Counted from the first letter of the stretch, positions 1 to 8,016 are shown. The stretch is DNA of 15,951 nt from Pavlovales sp. CCMP2436 (GCA_026770615.1 MU631397.1:170490-186440); one strand, 5' to 3'. Numbers and translations are program-made. Notes: generated by a model not told the origin, from the sequence alone.

Positions 1-1390
1 AGGGACTCTGTGGCAGGGTCCATGGCCATCCCGAAGGGCGCCTACTTCGCCAAGGTCTTTTCCACGGCCGCAGCACTCGGTGAGGGCGAGATCCACACGG
101 TCGAGAAGCCCAACGGCGAGCGCGTTGAGGTGCAACGCCACCTGCTGCGCCACCGCTCTATTAAAACGATCGCCTACGGCTGCATCACCAACGACAAACA
201 CCACGACGGCGCAGCTTCACAGCATTTCATTAACAAGGTGATCGTCGACGTGCACGCCGAGTACGACAGCACCGAGCACTTCCACACGATCGGCGTGCAC
301 TCGGACAACGCGACGCACTTCAAGTCGACCCGCATGTTGTTCTGGTGGTCGCACACGCGCAACATCTTCGAGTGGCTCCGGATGGTGCTCGTCCGCTTCG
401 GAGCGCCGGGCCATGGCAAGGGCGTATGGAACAGGCTGGGCGCGGTGCTCAAGCGTTGCGTGCTCAGCGCCATCACCAATGGCAGTGCCCTAACGGAGTC
501 GGGCAAGATCACGACTGACCTGGAGGCGCGCGAGCACCTCGCGAAGCATTTCATGTCGGTGGCTTGGACCAAGTCGCACGAGTCCAAGGTCGTCAGCGAG
601 ATCAAGATCGTGCACTCGCCGCGCGAGACGATCGAGACCGAGCGGCAGCGCGGTGCAGCGAGCAAATTCAGCGGCGCGGATGGCATCTCGGGCAAGTACG
701 AGTACCTGGCGCTGACGGAGAAGTTGATCGCGGCGCGCACTTTCGGCTGCTGGTGCGAGTGCTGCTGGGATTGCGTGTGCGCTGGGGGCATGGGCTCGAC
801 GTGCCCGAGCCCCGCCGTAGGCTGCGGACGGTCGATTTGCGAGTGGGTCGTGCAGGAGCTGCATCAGATCGACGCGCGCACAGTGCAGAAGACGCGCACG
901 ACCGCGCAGGCGGCGGGCAACAGATTCGCGAAGAAGCTGCGGCCAGGAAATTGGGTGGTCGCGCAAGCGCGTGAGGGCGGACGCGGGCGGGGGGCAGGGG
1001 ATCGGTACTGATTGGGCAGGGTGCCGACGCAGGCGACGGCTCGTGCATCATCAAGGAGTTCACACACGGCGGCGGCAAGCTCGAGCAGACCACCTTCACC
1101 AAGGGCGACACCGCGCTCGCGATCAAGTGATTTGACCGCCACGCTGCCGACCCCGATGTGTCGAGTGGGACTCTGTGGCTGCCGGCAACGACCCCGATGC
1201 CCGCTTTGTCCTCAACGCGACCGAGGTGCGCGCGGTCAACGTGAAGCTCAACGTGGTCCCGCCCGTTGGTCGGCCGCTTGTCGTCAGTCGGGCGCGCCGG
1301 TCGGGCGTGCAGCCGCGCGCACCCGAGGCACCGACGATCTGGGAGCTCCCCCGCAAGGCGCACGGTGAGATCCTCGCCACTCTGTGGTGA
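1..1390 (+). pseudogene. C-terminal half of a DDE/RNase H-like transposase-related protein, broken
   Basis: The window opens inside this gene; it is open in frame 1 from base 1 to the TGA at 1009-1011. The order of motifs is that of a repetitive algal family I recall only as transposase-related: TNDKHHD near 199-219, then HSDN (D at 304-306), then GAPGHGKG (403-423). At 430-432 the family's usual W-D-G-x-G reads W-N-R-L-G, so an expected acidic residue is Asn. After 1008 the protein continues in frame 3 (IGQGADAGDG), implying loss of one G from a TGG codon. A second Trp codon reads TGA at 1128-1130. Near 1170 the frame moves again, to frame 2 (AAGNDPDARF), and ends in EILATLW-stop at 1388-1390, the usual ending of the family as I recall it. 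Codons are strongly G/C-ending. The coding origin is clear; the transposase function is inferred from motif order. Confidence 0.6.
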
Positions 1391-1869
1391 TGGTCGCTGC
1401 TGGACGCGCTCCCGCACGCGGCGCAAGTCGAGAGTTTGCATGATCGAATTAAAATTTTAACACTTTTTCATATGTAATTTAATTAGAGCAAATGAGTTGT
1501 TGGGAGCCGATAATATCCAAAAAAACCGAATACACAAATCGCGATTTAGTTCAGAATATCCTGGCCACTTTTCGCGCTTGTCTTCGTAAAACATTCTAAG
1601 ATGGTCTTCCCCTGACCGGGGGTGACCTAAGCCATAGCCAGAATAGTACTGATTCAAAGCTCCGGCGTCTGACTCTAGGTCTAGCCTGAAGCCTCTACTC
1701 TCTAAGAGTCTAGGTTGACCACTGGGGCGGACTAGGCCCTGGGCGCAGAACTGAGGAAAGAAGTGTTCTTTTCATTCATAGTTTACTACTGTGAGTTAGT
1801 TAAGTCGATTTTTAAAAGAAGAGTGCTGCCACGCGCAAGCGACCAGCAAGCTCCGATGGCGCAGCCTAA
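1391..1869. other. Intergenic stretch, nothing recognised
   Basis: AT-rich to about 1600, then mixed composition. No reading frame with the G/C-ending codon use of the neighbouring genes, no tRNA-like arm and no clear repeat was found. One phrase at 1650-1672 loosely resembles part of the inverted-repeat arm at 5580-5601, but the match is too short to rely on. Confidence 0.5.
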
Positions 1870-2541
1870 TGCATCGGCACACCCCAAGCTGGCCTTCGGT
1901 GCAGCCCCAGCGGGTCCAAGCACTCGTTTTTAAAATCAGTTCGGGCGCGAAACGGCGGCAGTGGCGTATACACGAGCAGTGGGAAGCCGATCCGTAACCC
2001 GGCAGCGTACGCGGCCACGGGTGCCAGCTCGTACTCGTCCGCGGGCAAGTACATTGCCCACCCGGGGAAGCATATAGTGGAGCGATTGAAGCCTCCGTCC
2101 GCTAGAACACCGCTGAGCCCAAGTATCTCTATCACTACACGTCCACGCACTCGCTCGCCCAGATCGCCAGCTCAGGTCACCTTCGCCCGAGTACGGGGCC
2201 CGGTGATTGCGCGCTGGGCGAGGGCGTGTACATGACGGCCAAGCCGCCGCGCACGGCCAGCGCTGCGCTTTTGCTCAACAATTACGATGGCGGTGCGTCG
2301 AGCTACGCCGACCGCGTTTCGGCGTACGTGCGCATCGACGCTGACCGCGCCAACGCGCAGAGTGGTCACGAAGCCCTCGGCCGCAACGGGTTCTTGGTGC
2401 CAGGCTCGGTCGGCCTGACCGGCGCGGGCGTCAAATTTGGTCACCGCTGATCGCAAGTTTGACCTGCTCTGCTACCGCCCTCTGGGCTCGGGCACTGTGA
2501 CCGTGACTGTGACGGTGACTGTGAGCCGAGCTGCTGTGCAT
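1870..2541 (+). pseudogene. HYD1-type ADP-ribosyltransferase-like domain protein, frameshifted or with unrecognised introns
   Basis: The core is open in frame 3 from 2106 to the TGA at 2448-2450. It reads LYHYTS (about 2124-2141), then SGHLRPS, DCALGEGVYMTAKPP and, after a gap, VSAYVRIDADR. The spacing H-Y-T, S-G-x-x-x-P-S, G-x-G-V-Y-x-T-x-x-P is that of the HYD1-signature ADP-ribosyltransferase fold (Pfam Tox-ART-HYD1 group), which is mostly bacterial. A GC-rich upstream segment in frame 1 (about 1921-2100) contains GKPIRNPAAYAATGA and may be the N-terminal part, needing one lost base or a small intron near 2046-2105. After the stop, frame 1 continues with DRKFDLLCYRPLGSG and runs into a GTGACT-type hexamer repeat before stopping at about 2541. 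Activity cannot be judged. The family assignment is by recognition of the motif pattern. Confidence 0.5.
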
Positions 2542-3232
2542 TGAATGGAGACAGAAGAAGAGGCGGATTCGTGAGAGAGAACTCGATCAGCATGGTCATC
2601 TGGTCACTCATCTGATTGATTCTGACTCACTATCAGTGATACGACGTCTTAGTAAATAAGGTAAAAATTAGAATGACGTGCGCTGTGTGCGCAGCTCGCC
2701 GAACCAGCCCCTATTTACGGGGCGGCTGCTATCTCTTTCCCCCGGCCACGATTCCCAACGAGGATTCTCCAGCCGGCCGGACAGGGTGACTCAATAATCC
2801 TCCTCGATTAAGTGAATAAATTTTCTTTTCTCAACAAACTATACAGCATTAGGTCTGTTGGTGGTGTGTGCGAGCTTGGGTTCCTCGAAAGTGAGTAGTG
2901 ATGTCGCTGTGTATGACTCGAATTGGTATTTGTTCTGTGCCTGCCATTCTGGGTGAGTGCATGAGTGTGGTTATGACGTGTGCTGGAGCCTGTTTGCGTG
3001 GTTTCCCTCCTTTTGTGTTTCCGGTTCTTGGTGCTTCTTGTGTCCATGGGCAGCCTCCTGTGAGTGGTACTGGGGCTTCTGTGAGCGTTGGTGTGCCGTT
3101 GTTGGGTGTCCAGGGTGGGCATGCGCGGTAGAGTTCCAGGGTTCGGTGGACTTTCTTCCCGTCGACCTCGGAGGATCCTGCGGACCTGGGGGCTGGTGAA
3201 CAAGGTTTTTACCATTTTAAAACTGATTGTGC
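2542..3232. other. Intergenic, with a T/G-rich strand-asymmetric block
   Basis: From about 2850 to 3130 the plus strand is very rich in T and G, so its complement has few T and few stop codons in any frame. Several reading frames are open on the minus strand at once, the mark of composition rather than coding. No protein family was recognised. 2542-2850 shows nothing identifiable. Confidence 0.5.
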
Positions 3233-3234
3233 TA

Positions 3235-3399
3235 CAGGGGATCGCGGGCAATAAGAAACCGTCGTGTTAAGAAACGGAGCCTCTTTTTTGCATTCTTTGT
3301 ATGTTATTTAAGAAACTTTAAGCATTGTTTGTATGTAAATTGCTAAGAAACTCAGCCTCAGCCTCAAAAAGCGCCGTTCTTATTGCCCGCGATCCCCTG
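3235..3399. mobile_element. MITE copy A, 165 bp, TA target-site duplication
   Basis: The two ends are inverted repeats that match perfectly for 23 bp (24 counting the flanking A/T pair), beginning CAGGGGATCGCGGGCAATAA. It is flanked by TA at 3233-3234 and TA at 3400-3401. It sits inside a local direct repeat whose uninterrupted copies read GATTGTGCTATTTTT, so the pre-insertion site can be read from the neighbouring units. There is no coding capacity. The interior (about 3321-3365) resembles the interiors of the copies at 5876 and 14335. TA duplication and CAGGG ends suggest mobilisation by a TA-inserting transposase; no source element is visible here. Confidence 0.88.
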
Positions 3400-3400
3400 T

Positions 3401-3656
3401 ATTTTTGAACTGATTGTGCTATTTTTAAGAATCCAGTTTGTGAGCCAAATCGGGATACAAAAAATGGACGGCAGGGAGGTGGGTATGTTAAACAAATCAG
3501 TGTGTGATCCAAATCGGGATTTTACTATTTTTGAACTGATTGTGCTATTTTTAAACTGATTGTACATGCTATTTTCAAGAATCCAGTTTGTGAGCCAAAT
3601 CGGGGTACAAAGAAAAAAAGCTAGGACGGGGGGGTGTGGGTGTCTTTGAATTTGCA
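3401..3656. repeat. Direct repeat, two units of about 126 bp, with shorter sub-repeats
   Basis: Unit 1 starts at 3401 and unit 2 at 3527; both begin ATTTTTGAACTGATTGTGCT. A second shared segment, CAGTTTGTGAGCCAAATCGG, recurs at about 3433 and 3583, and a shorter version (GTGATCCAAATCGGGAT) lies at about 3504-3520. The left flank of the MITE (about 3213-3234) is a further partial unit. Non-coding. Confidence 0.75.
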
Positions 3657-3672
3657 GATTTTCGCTTTTAAT

Positions 3673-3828
3673 TATTTTTGAACTGAGTTTTCCAAACTGG
3701 GTTGGTTTTTACATATGGTTATTTATGAGCTGAGTGTTTCCAACCTGGTTTGGGTTTTTACCTATGGCTTTTGGTTATTTTTGAACTGAGTGTTTCCAAA
3801 CTGCATTGATTTTTACCTATTGATTTCA
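3673..3828. repeat. Tandem repeat, three diverged units of about 47-55 bp
   Basis: Units starting near 3673, 3720 and 3775 share the order TTTTTGAACTGAG(T)GTTTCCAAACTGG, a T/G-rich spacer, TTTTTACCTAT. Similarity is partial, so this is an old array. It probably derives from the same TTTTTGAACTGA core as the repeat just upstream. Confidence 0.65.
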
Positions 3829-4430
3829 GTTTGGGCGTCAGTATGTGAGTTTAAGAATTGTTTCTACCGGCGGCCGCCGCCGCGAATGAAATGGGTGCGA
3901 GCTGGGTACCAGAGAAAACTTTTAGTTTTCATAGGTTCACGAAGATTATTAGCCACTTATTCATAACCGACGACACGTAGCGGAATAACATAATTACATC
4001 GCGGTGACGAATGTTTGTTTGTTCTAACAAGCCAGTCCTAACTATAGTTTAACTTTATAGTTACTCTGCAAAGTAACTTACTAAAAGTCTAACTATCGAA
4101 AGGAACAGTAGAAATCAAGTTAAATGATTTAACTGTCAATGAATAAATAAATAGCAACTATTTTTAGTAAACTAGCAGTGGATGTGGTGAGTATAATATT
4201 AATGTAATACATTACAAAAATTGATGCTCGGGATGCGGCGGAACTTGAGCTGCATGCAGCTCTTCAATCGACCGTCGAGCCCTAGTTACTTGACGGCCAT
4301 CAAATGTTACGTACGTGCGGTAGATCGTTTAACTTCTGTAATCTGCGGCCTCCAAGGAGTGAATCCGACTCTCCAATTGCGCCCGGGCTATAAATAACCA
4401 TAGTTATTTAGCACGAGTTTCCAATTCTCA
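3829..4430. other. AT-rich spacer downstream of the DUF427 gene
   Basis: No gene seen. It holds a perfect 16-bp palindrome (GAGCTGCATGCAGCTC, 4247-4262) and a small inverted repeat AAATAAC/GTTATTT around 4393-4409, about 20-40 bases past the DUF427 stop codon, where it would fall in the 3' untranslated region. No AATAAA was seen on the minus strand close to the stop. Confidence 0.5.
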
Positions 4431-7400
4431 CTACCAGTAGCGCGAGCCCGGTCCGCCCTTGAAGGGCCCCACTACATCGTCGGTGATCCAGCCCCCTATT
4501 ATTCGCAATATTATTAATAGTATTAATATTATTATTTGCCTTATTATGTGTACGAAGATAACTAAAATTATTATTATTCGCTTATTATTATTACCACTCA
4601 CAATAATCACACTAATCATAAACATCATCATCATCATAACAGTAATAGTAACCATAAAATTACCGTAAAAGTCCCCCTGCTGAGGCGTGGCGCGCTTCCC
4701 ATCGACATAGGCAACGAGAGGTGGCCGCAGGTAGAACGCCAAGCGGCCCTGGGGAGGGGGGAGAGGGGAGGAGGAAGGGGGGGGGTTACATATAAAGCTA
4801 CCATCGCCCAGGCACACTACCGGAGTTCCATCGGCACGCGCAGTGGCGCCCATGTCAGCGCAGCCGACTAAGGCACGCAGCAAGCAATGGGCGATGCAGC
4901 GCTCAGACCAGCCCAACTTCCAGGACAGCCAGACGCTGGATTGAATCCCTATTAGTAATGAAATAAAATTATAAAAAAATATACGGCACATAGTAACACT
5001 TGCAATCTGATAGTTACTGCTCTTATGCCCTGGCCGTGAAGCCGCCTAAAAATAAATTAATAAATATATAATAAGTAAAAAGGGTCATGTAGGCGATAAA
5101 GATGATCACAAAAATGATCATAATGATTGTTATGAACATTATGAAATATATTTCATAGCACTTAACAACGAGAAAAGGTGCAACTCACCTCGATCTCACT
5201 CGTTTCCGTCCGGTCATACGTCCAAGCGCCCTGCGGGAGGAGAGGCGATTCCTACAAAAACAACAATAATAATGATAAGAAGAAGAAGAAGAAGAAGAAT
5301 GCTACTAACAACAAGCAGAAGGAGAAGGAGAAGACGAATACTGCGGGAGGAGCGACAATTCCTACAAAATAAAAACAATAATCACAATAACAACAACATT
5401 ATTATTATTATTAATAATAATAATGATAATAACACTGCGGGATGAGAGGAGAGTCCTACAAAAATTATTTAAAAAAAAAAACCTTGCTATTGGCACCAGT
5501 TGGGGAGGACATGATGTCGTAATAGCTCGCAGTGCCCTAAGAAAGTTTATTATTATTATGGGTTTTTATATTACTGATAGGGATTCAAGCTGGCGTCTGA
5601 CTGTTCTGAATGTTGTGCTGGTCTGAGCGCTGCGTCGCCCATTGCCTGCTGCGTGCCTGAACCATCATTATCATCGTCATTCTCATGATTTATTTGATGA
5701 GTGTTACTGTTCATAATATGAATGATGTTAATCATGATGTCAAAGTATACGGTGCCCTAAATAGGGGGGGGGGGGGGTTAGATGAGTGTTACTGTTCATA
5801 ATATGAATGATGTTAATCATGATGTCAAAGTATACGGTGCCCTAAATAGGGGGGGGGGGGTTAGACTGCTGCGTACAGGGGGACGCGGGCTATAAGATGC
5901 CATAACTTTAAGAAGCCGAGCCTTTCGTGTGTGCCCTTCAATAGTAATTTAAGCCAAATTTAACCATTGTCCATATGTAATTTGCCAATGAGCGAAGTCA
6001 TAACCTCAAATCTGCCCTATTCTTATTGCCTGCGACCCCTGAGTGCTGCGTGTGTTCAAGGGTGCAAAGGCAGACGTAAGGGTGCAATGGTAGACGTGTG
6101 CCGCTTCTCTCTGCAGCTTTAAGCTTGCGGTACCTTTTAATATGCGTGTGTGCAGGAGAGGGGGAAGGGGGAATGGCATATCTGTGTGTGTGTGCGTGTG
6201 TGCGTGCGTGTGTGTGTGTGTGGGTGTTTGGGTGTGGGAGGTGTGGGGGTGAGGGGGGGGAATGGTGTGTGTGGGTGTGTGTGCGTTTGGGGGGGAGGGA
6301 GGGGGGAGGGCTAACGCGCGGCACCAAACACACACACACACACATACGCGCACACACACCTTGACAGCCTATTTTCCTTTTTCATTTTATTCGGGACGGC
6401 CGCCGTTCTCTCAAAAAGAAATCGGGCTGCGCACCTTTAACTTGCAGAATGTTTGAAACGCACACGCACGCTCGCACACACACACACGCACAAACGCACA
6501 CACATACGCACGCACGCACGCACGCACGCACACACACACGCACACACTCACTCACACACACACACACACACACACGCACGCACGCACCTTGAACTCGCAG
6601 AATGTGTTTCCTCCCAGCCTGCGCAGGTGCCCCATCTGAACGTCAGCTTTGGGGAAGTACCACGTCGGCGGGTGTGATGTCTCACACACCTAGCAAGTAG
6701 TATAAACGAATTATTATATTAAGGAGAAGGGTGTGTGACTAAACACATGATAAAATTTAAGAATAAATGCATCCCCGATCTAAAGAAGAGAAAAACCAGG
6801 TGACCGGGTCTGAGGTCGGACACCTGATATATAATTTGGATACAATCTGGCATATGTATAGCAATAAGTATCAAAGAAGGGTGTCGCGAACGCATGAATG
6901 GCGTCTTTCCAGGGGGGGGGGATTTGAGCGAATTGCAAGGTCTATCAGACGGCATGCAGCGAGGCAATGAGGAAGTCAGGAAGCAAATAGAATCACTTCC
7001 GCTGACAGGCAGTGGGGCAGTGCGGTCAGACGAACAGGCATACAGGCAGACTCAGGCGGGCAGACCGGAGTGGAAAGCAGTAGCCATACAGACAGTGCAG
7101 ACAGTAGCAGGCAACCAGCCACTGAAGCAGCTAGCGGGAAACATACACCCCTAGGACACCCACAAATATTACTACGCGGACACCTGCACGGCGCTCGTCG
7201 ACTCCAGAATAACCGGGCCCTCCTCGCCGATGCGAATCTGCACAAGCCTTTGGGGACACGGACAGGGGAAGGGCAGGGGCAGGGCAGGGGCAGGTAGGTT
7301 GTCAGGATACGTAGCTTAGTGGCCTCGACTTCAGCGTTCCAACCTACGGATAGAGAGCGAGGGAGGTAACGCCTACCGCCCTGAGACGTCGCGAATGGAC

Positions 7401-7528
7401 GGAGGACGCGTGAACGGTGGATCCCAGACCGACTGCTGACCCGGCCCGGGCTGCACTTGCTGGGCGGCGCCGGGGCGCAGGAGGTTGCCGCCCGAAGCCG
7501 AGTGCTGCGGGAAGGCGAGCGACGACAT
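4431..7528 (-). CDS. DUF427 (NTP_transf_9) domain protein, seven exons, 187 residues
   Basis: Exons in transcript order: 7528-7377, 7247-7184, 6689-6588, 5536-5483, 5230-5189, 4748-4664 and 4495-4431. Coding total is 564 nt; every intron is GT-AG and phases agree (2, 0, 0, 0, 0, 1). Family motifs appear in the expected order across the junctions: SVWD (residues 33-36), [12 protein letters not shown] (74-85), GTASYYD (107-113), AWTY (126-129), LAFY (141-144), GDFYGGWIT (163-171), VGPFKGGPG (175-183), ending in W187. The domain is widespread in cyanobacteria, plants and algae, and its biochemical role is unknown. The ATG at 7528-7526 is preferred because the family usually has a short N-terminus before SVWD. 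In-frame ATGs at 7591 and 7609 would add an Arg/Leu-rich, transit-peptide-like leader. The gene is about 3 kb because its introns (129, 494, 1051, 252, 440 and 168 nt) are filled with repeats and a MITE. Confidence 0.88.
4496..4663 (-). repeat. Intron 6 of the DUF427 gene: ATT/ATC trinucleotide-rich, length a multiple of three
   Basis: The whole intron is a degenerate ATT/AAT and ATC microsatellite. It has a donor at 4663 (GTAATT) and an acceptor AATAG ending at 4496. It is 168 nt with no stop in the host reading frame, so retention would insert 56 mainly Ile/Met/Val/Leu residues. Confidence 0.75.
4872..4959 (-). repeat. Inverted-repeat arm 1, in DUF427 intron 5
   Basis: The reverse complement of this stretch aligns to 5570-5659 with about 77 of 88 bases identical, including the shared run GCTGGTCTGAGCGCTGC. 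The arm is GC-richer than the surrounding intron and translates openly on the minus strand, which makes it look like an exon. The assembled DUF427 protein has no place for it, and the partner copy contains stops. It is best read as a dispersed repeat of unknown origin. Confidence 0.75.
5231..5462 (-). repeat. Three copies of a splice-acceptor segment in DUF427 intron 4
   Basis: Near-copies of a 29-base segment (plus-strand core CTGCGGGAGGAG, ending CCTACAAAA) lie at about 5231-5259, 5341-5369 and 5434-5462. On the transcribed strand each ends in a pyrimidine-rich CTCCTCCCGCAG or CTCATCCCGCAG. Only the innermost copy is followed by exon 5 sequence. The spacers are AAC, GAA and ATT microsatellites. 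Confidence 0.8.
5570..5659 (+). repeat. Inverted-repeat arm 2, in DUF427 intron 3
   Basis: Partner of 4872-4959. The shared segment runs from ATTACTGATAGGGATTCAA to CCTGCTGCGTGCC. Together the arms enclose exons 4 and 5 of the DUF427 gene. Confidence 0.75.
5696..5863 (-). repeat. 85-bp tandem duplication carrying decayed exon 4 starts
   Basis: The unit 5696-5780 is repeated at 5781-5863. By eye the copies differ only in a G run (14 against 12). On the minus strand each unit contains TTTAG followed by GGCACCGTATAC and TTTGACATCATG, closely resembling the real exon 4 boundary (TTAG, GGCACTGCGAGC, TATTACGACATCATG) but one codon shorter. The near-identity points to a recent duplication or an assembly artefact. 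Confidence 0.8.
5876..6041. mobile_element. MITE copy B, 166 bp, inside DUF427 intron 3
   Basis: The left end CAGGGGGACGCGGGC and right end GCCTGCGACCCCTG are imperfect inverted repeats, and the interior (GTGCCCTTCAATAGTAATTTAA, CATATGTAATTTGC) matches copy C. TA precedes the left end; the right flank is AG, so the target duplication is not intact. It is more diverged than copies A and C. Confidence 0.75.
6177..6359. repeat. GT-rich array followed by AC array in DUF427 intron 3
   Basis: The plus strand shows a (GT)n/(GC) array from about 6181, a G-rich block with runs of G (6245-6310), then an AC array at about 6327-6359. The GT and AC blocks are complementary, so either strand could fold back on itself, and the alternating purine-pyrimidine tracts are Z-DNA-prone. 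Confidence 0.8.
6431..6606 (-). repeat. AC microsatellite flanked by a duplicated exon 3 end and donor
   Basis: An AC/GCAC array (about 6457-6587) lies between two copies of GCACCTT(T)-AACT-GCAGAATGT at 6431-6453 and 6584-6606. The second is the true end of exon 3 with its donor (AAG then GTGCGT). The first, 150 nt into the intron, also reads AAG then GTGCGC on the minus strand and could act as a decoy donor. Confidence 0.75.
6690..7183 (-). other. Intron 2 of the DUF427 gene
   Basis: 494 nt with donor GTGTCC at 7183 and acceptor TTGCTAG ending at 6690, preceded by ACTAC-type branch-like sequence. The part near the donor (about 7005-7130) is rich in degenerate CAGACA/CAGGCA words, and a G10 run lies at about 6911-6920. 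An 86-residue open frame on the plus strand across it has no family resemblance and is taken as chance. Confidence 0.6.
7257..7297 (-). repeat. GGGCAG-type minisatellite in DUF427 intron 1
   Basis: Plus-strand GGGCAGGGGCAGGGCAGGGGCAGG gives the transcript a C-rich, pyrimidine-rich run just before the exon 2 acceptor (CCAAAG ending at 7248), so the repeat may serve as the polypyrimidine tract. Confidence 0.65.
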
Positions 7529-7627
7529 CGCCGAGGCGACACGCAGGAGTGTTAGGCGAGGCGCGAGCGATCCAAGCGTGCGAAGCTTCATGCAAATCTC
7601 CGTCCACACCGTGGCGCGCGCTATGTG

Positions 7628-7634
7628 CTATATA
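7628..7634 (-). promoter_or_regulatory. Possible TATA box of the DUF427 gene
   Basis: TATATA lies 100 bases upstream of the preferred start codon at 7528. A start of transcription 25-35 bases downstream would fall near 7600, leaving the ATGs at 7591 and 7528 in the message but excluding the one at 7609. Position is the only support. Confidence 0.35.
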
Positions 7635-8016
7635 CAGCAGACCGACACTGGGGGGGGGGGTCGGAGCACACATCCAGGTCAACCTCAACCTGGTCGAATT
7701 TAGCGCTGCGCGCTGCCTTCTTCGCCGGCGGCTTCCGCGTCCTAGCCCCTGGCCAGGCACCGCGCGCGTGCGCCGCACCCCTGAGCACCGTGCTCGTGAT
7801 CGGTGACACAGGCGGGACGGTCGTAGGTCTGCTTCCTAACCGACTCGTTGTGCGTTTATATCGTTACGCAAGAGTGGTCACCTCCGTATCGCCCTATAAC
7901 ATAATGTCACCAGGTCATTCTTAGTGTAAGGTTATGGGGACAATGAGGAATAGAAATTAATCCGAACCGATAACTAATAAAGCGCGATATATCACATTTG
8001 GCGGCAATTAACATGC
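7635..8016. other. Spacer between the DUF427 gene and the reverse-transcriptase element
   Basis: A GC-rich stretch to about 7830, then AT-rich. The minus frame at 7690-7770 (KPPAKKAARSAKFDQVEVDL) is open and exon-like in composition but ends at a stop with no assignable partner exon, so no gene is called. A G10 run lies near 7651. Confidence 0.4.

Noticed and set aside
2..1179. 13-bp direct repeat GGGACTCTGTGGC at 2-14 and 1167-1179
   Set aside because: A match of this length is expected by chance once or twice in a window this size, and it marks no element end.
2808..3251. 147-codon minus-strand open frame
   Set aside because: The minus strand here has very little T, so all frames lack stops. 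No motif was recognised.
4431..4991. 186-codon minus-strand open frame as one uninterrupted gene
   Set aside because: It joins two true exons through a microsatellite intron and extends upstream into an inverted-repeat arm. The family motifs are continuous only when spliced as described.
5867..6050. 8-bp TGCTGCGT duplication around MITE copy B, suggesting a hAT element
   Set aside because: The two octamers are offset differently from the element ends, and copies A and C clearly have TA duplications.
5998..6677. Several open frames of His/Thr or Cys/Val repeats
   Set aside because: They are translations of the GT and AC microsatellites in an intron.
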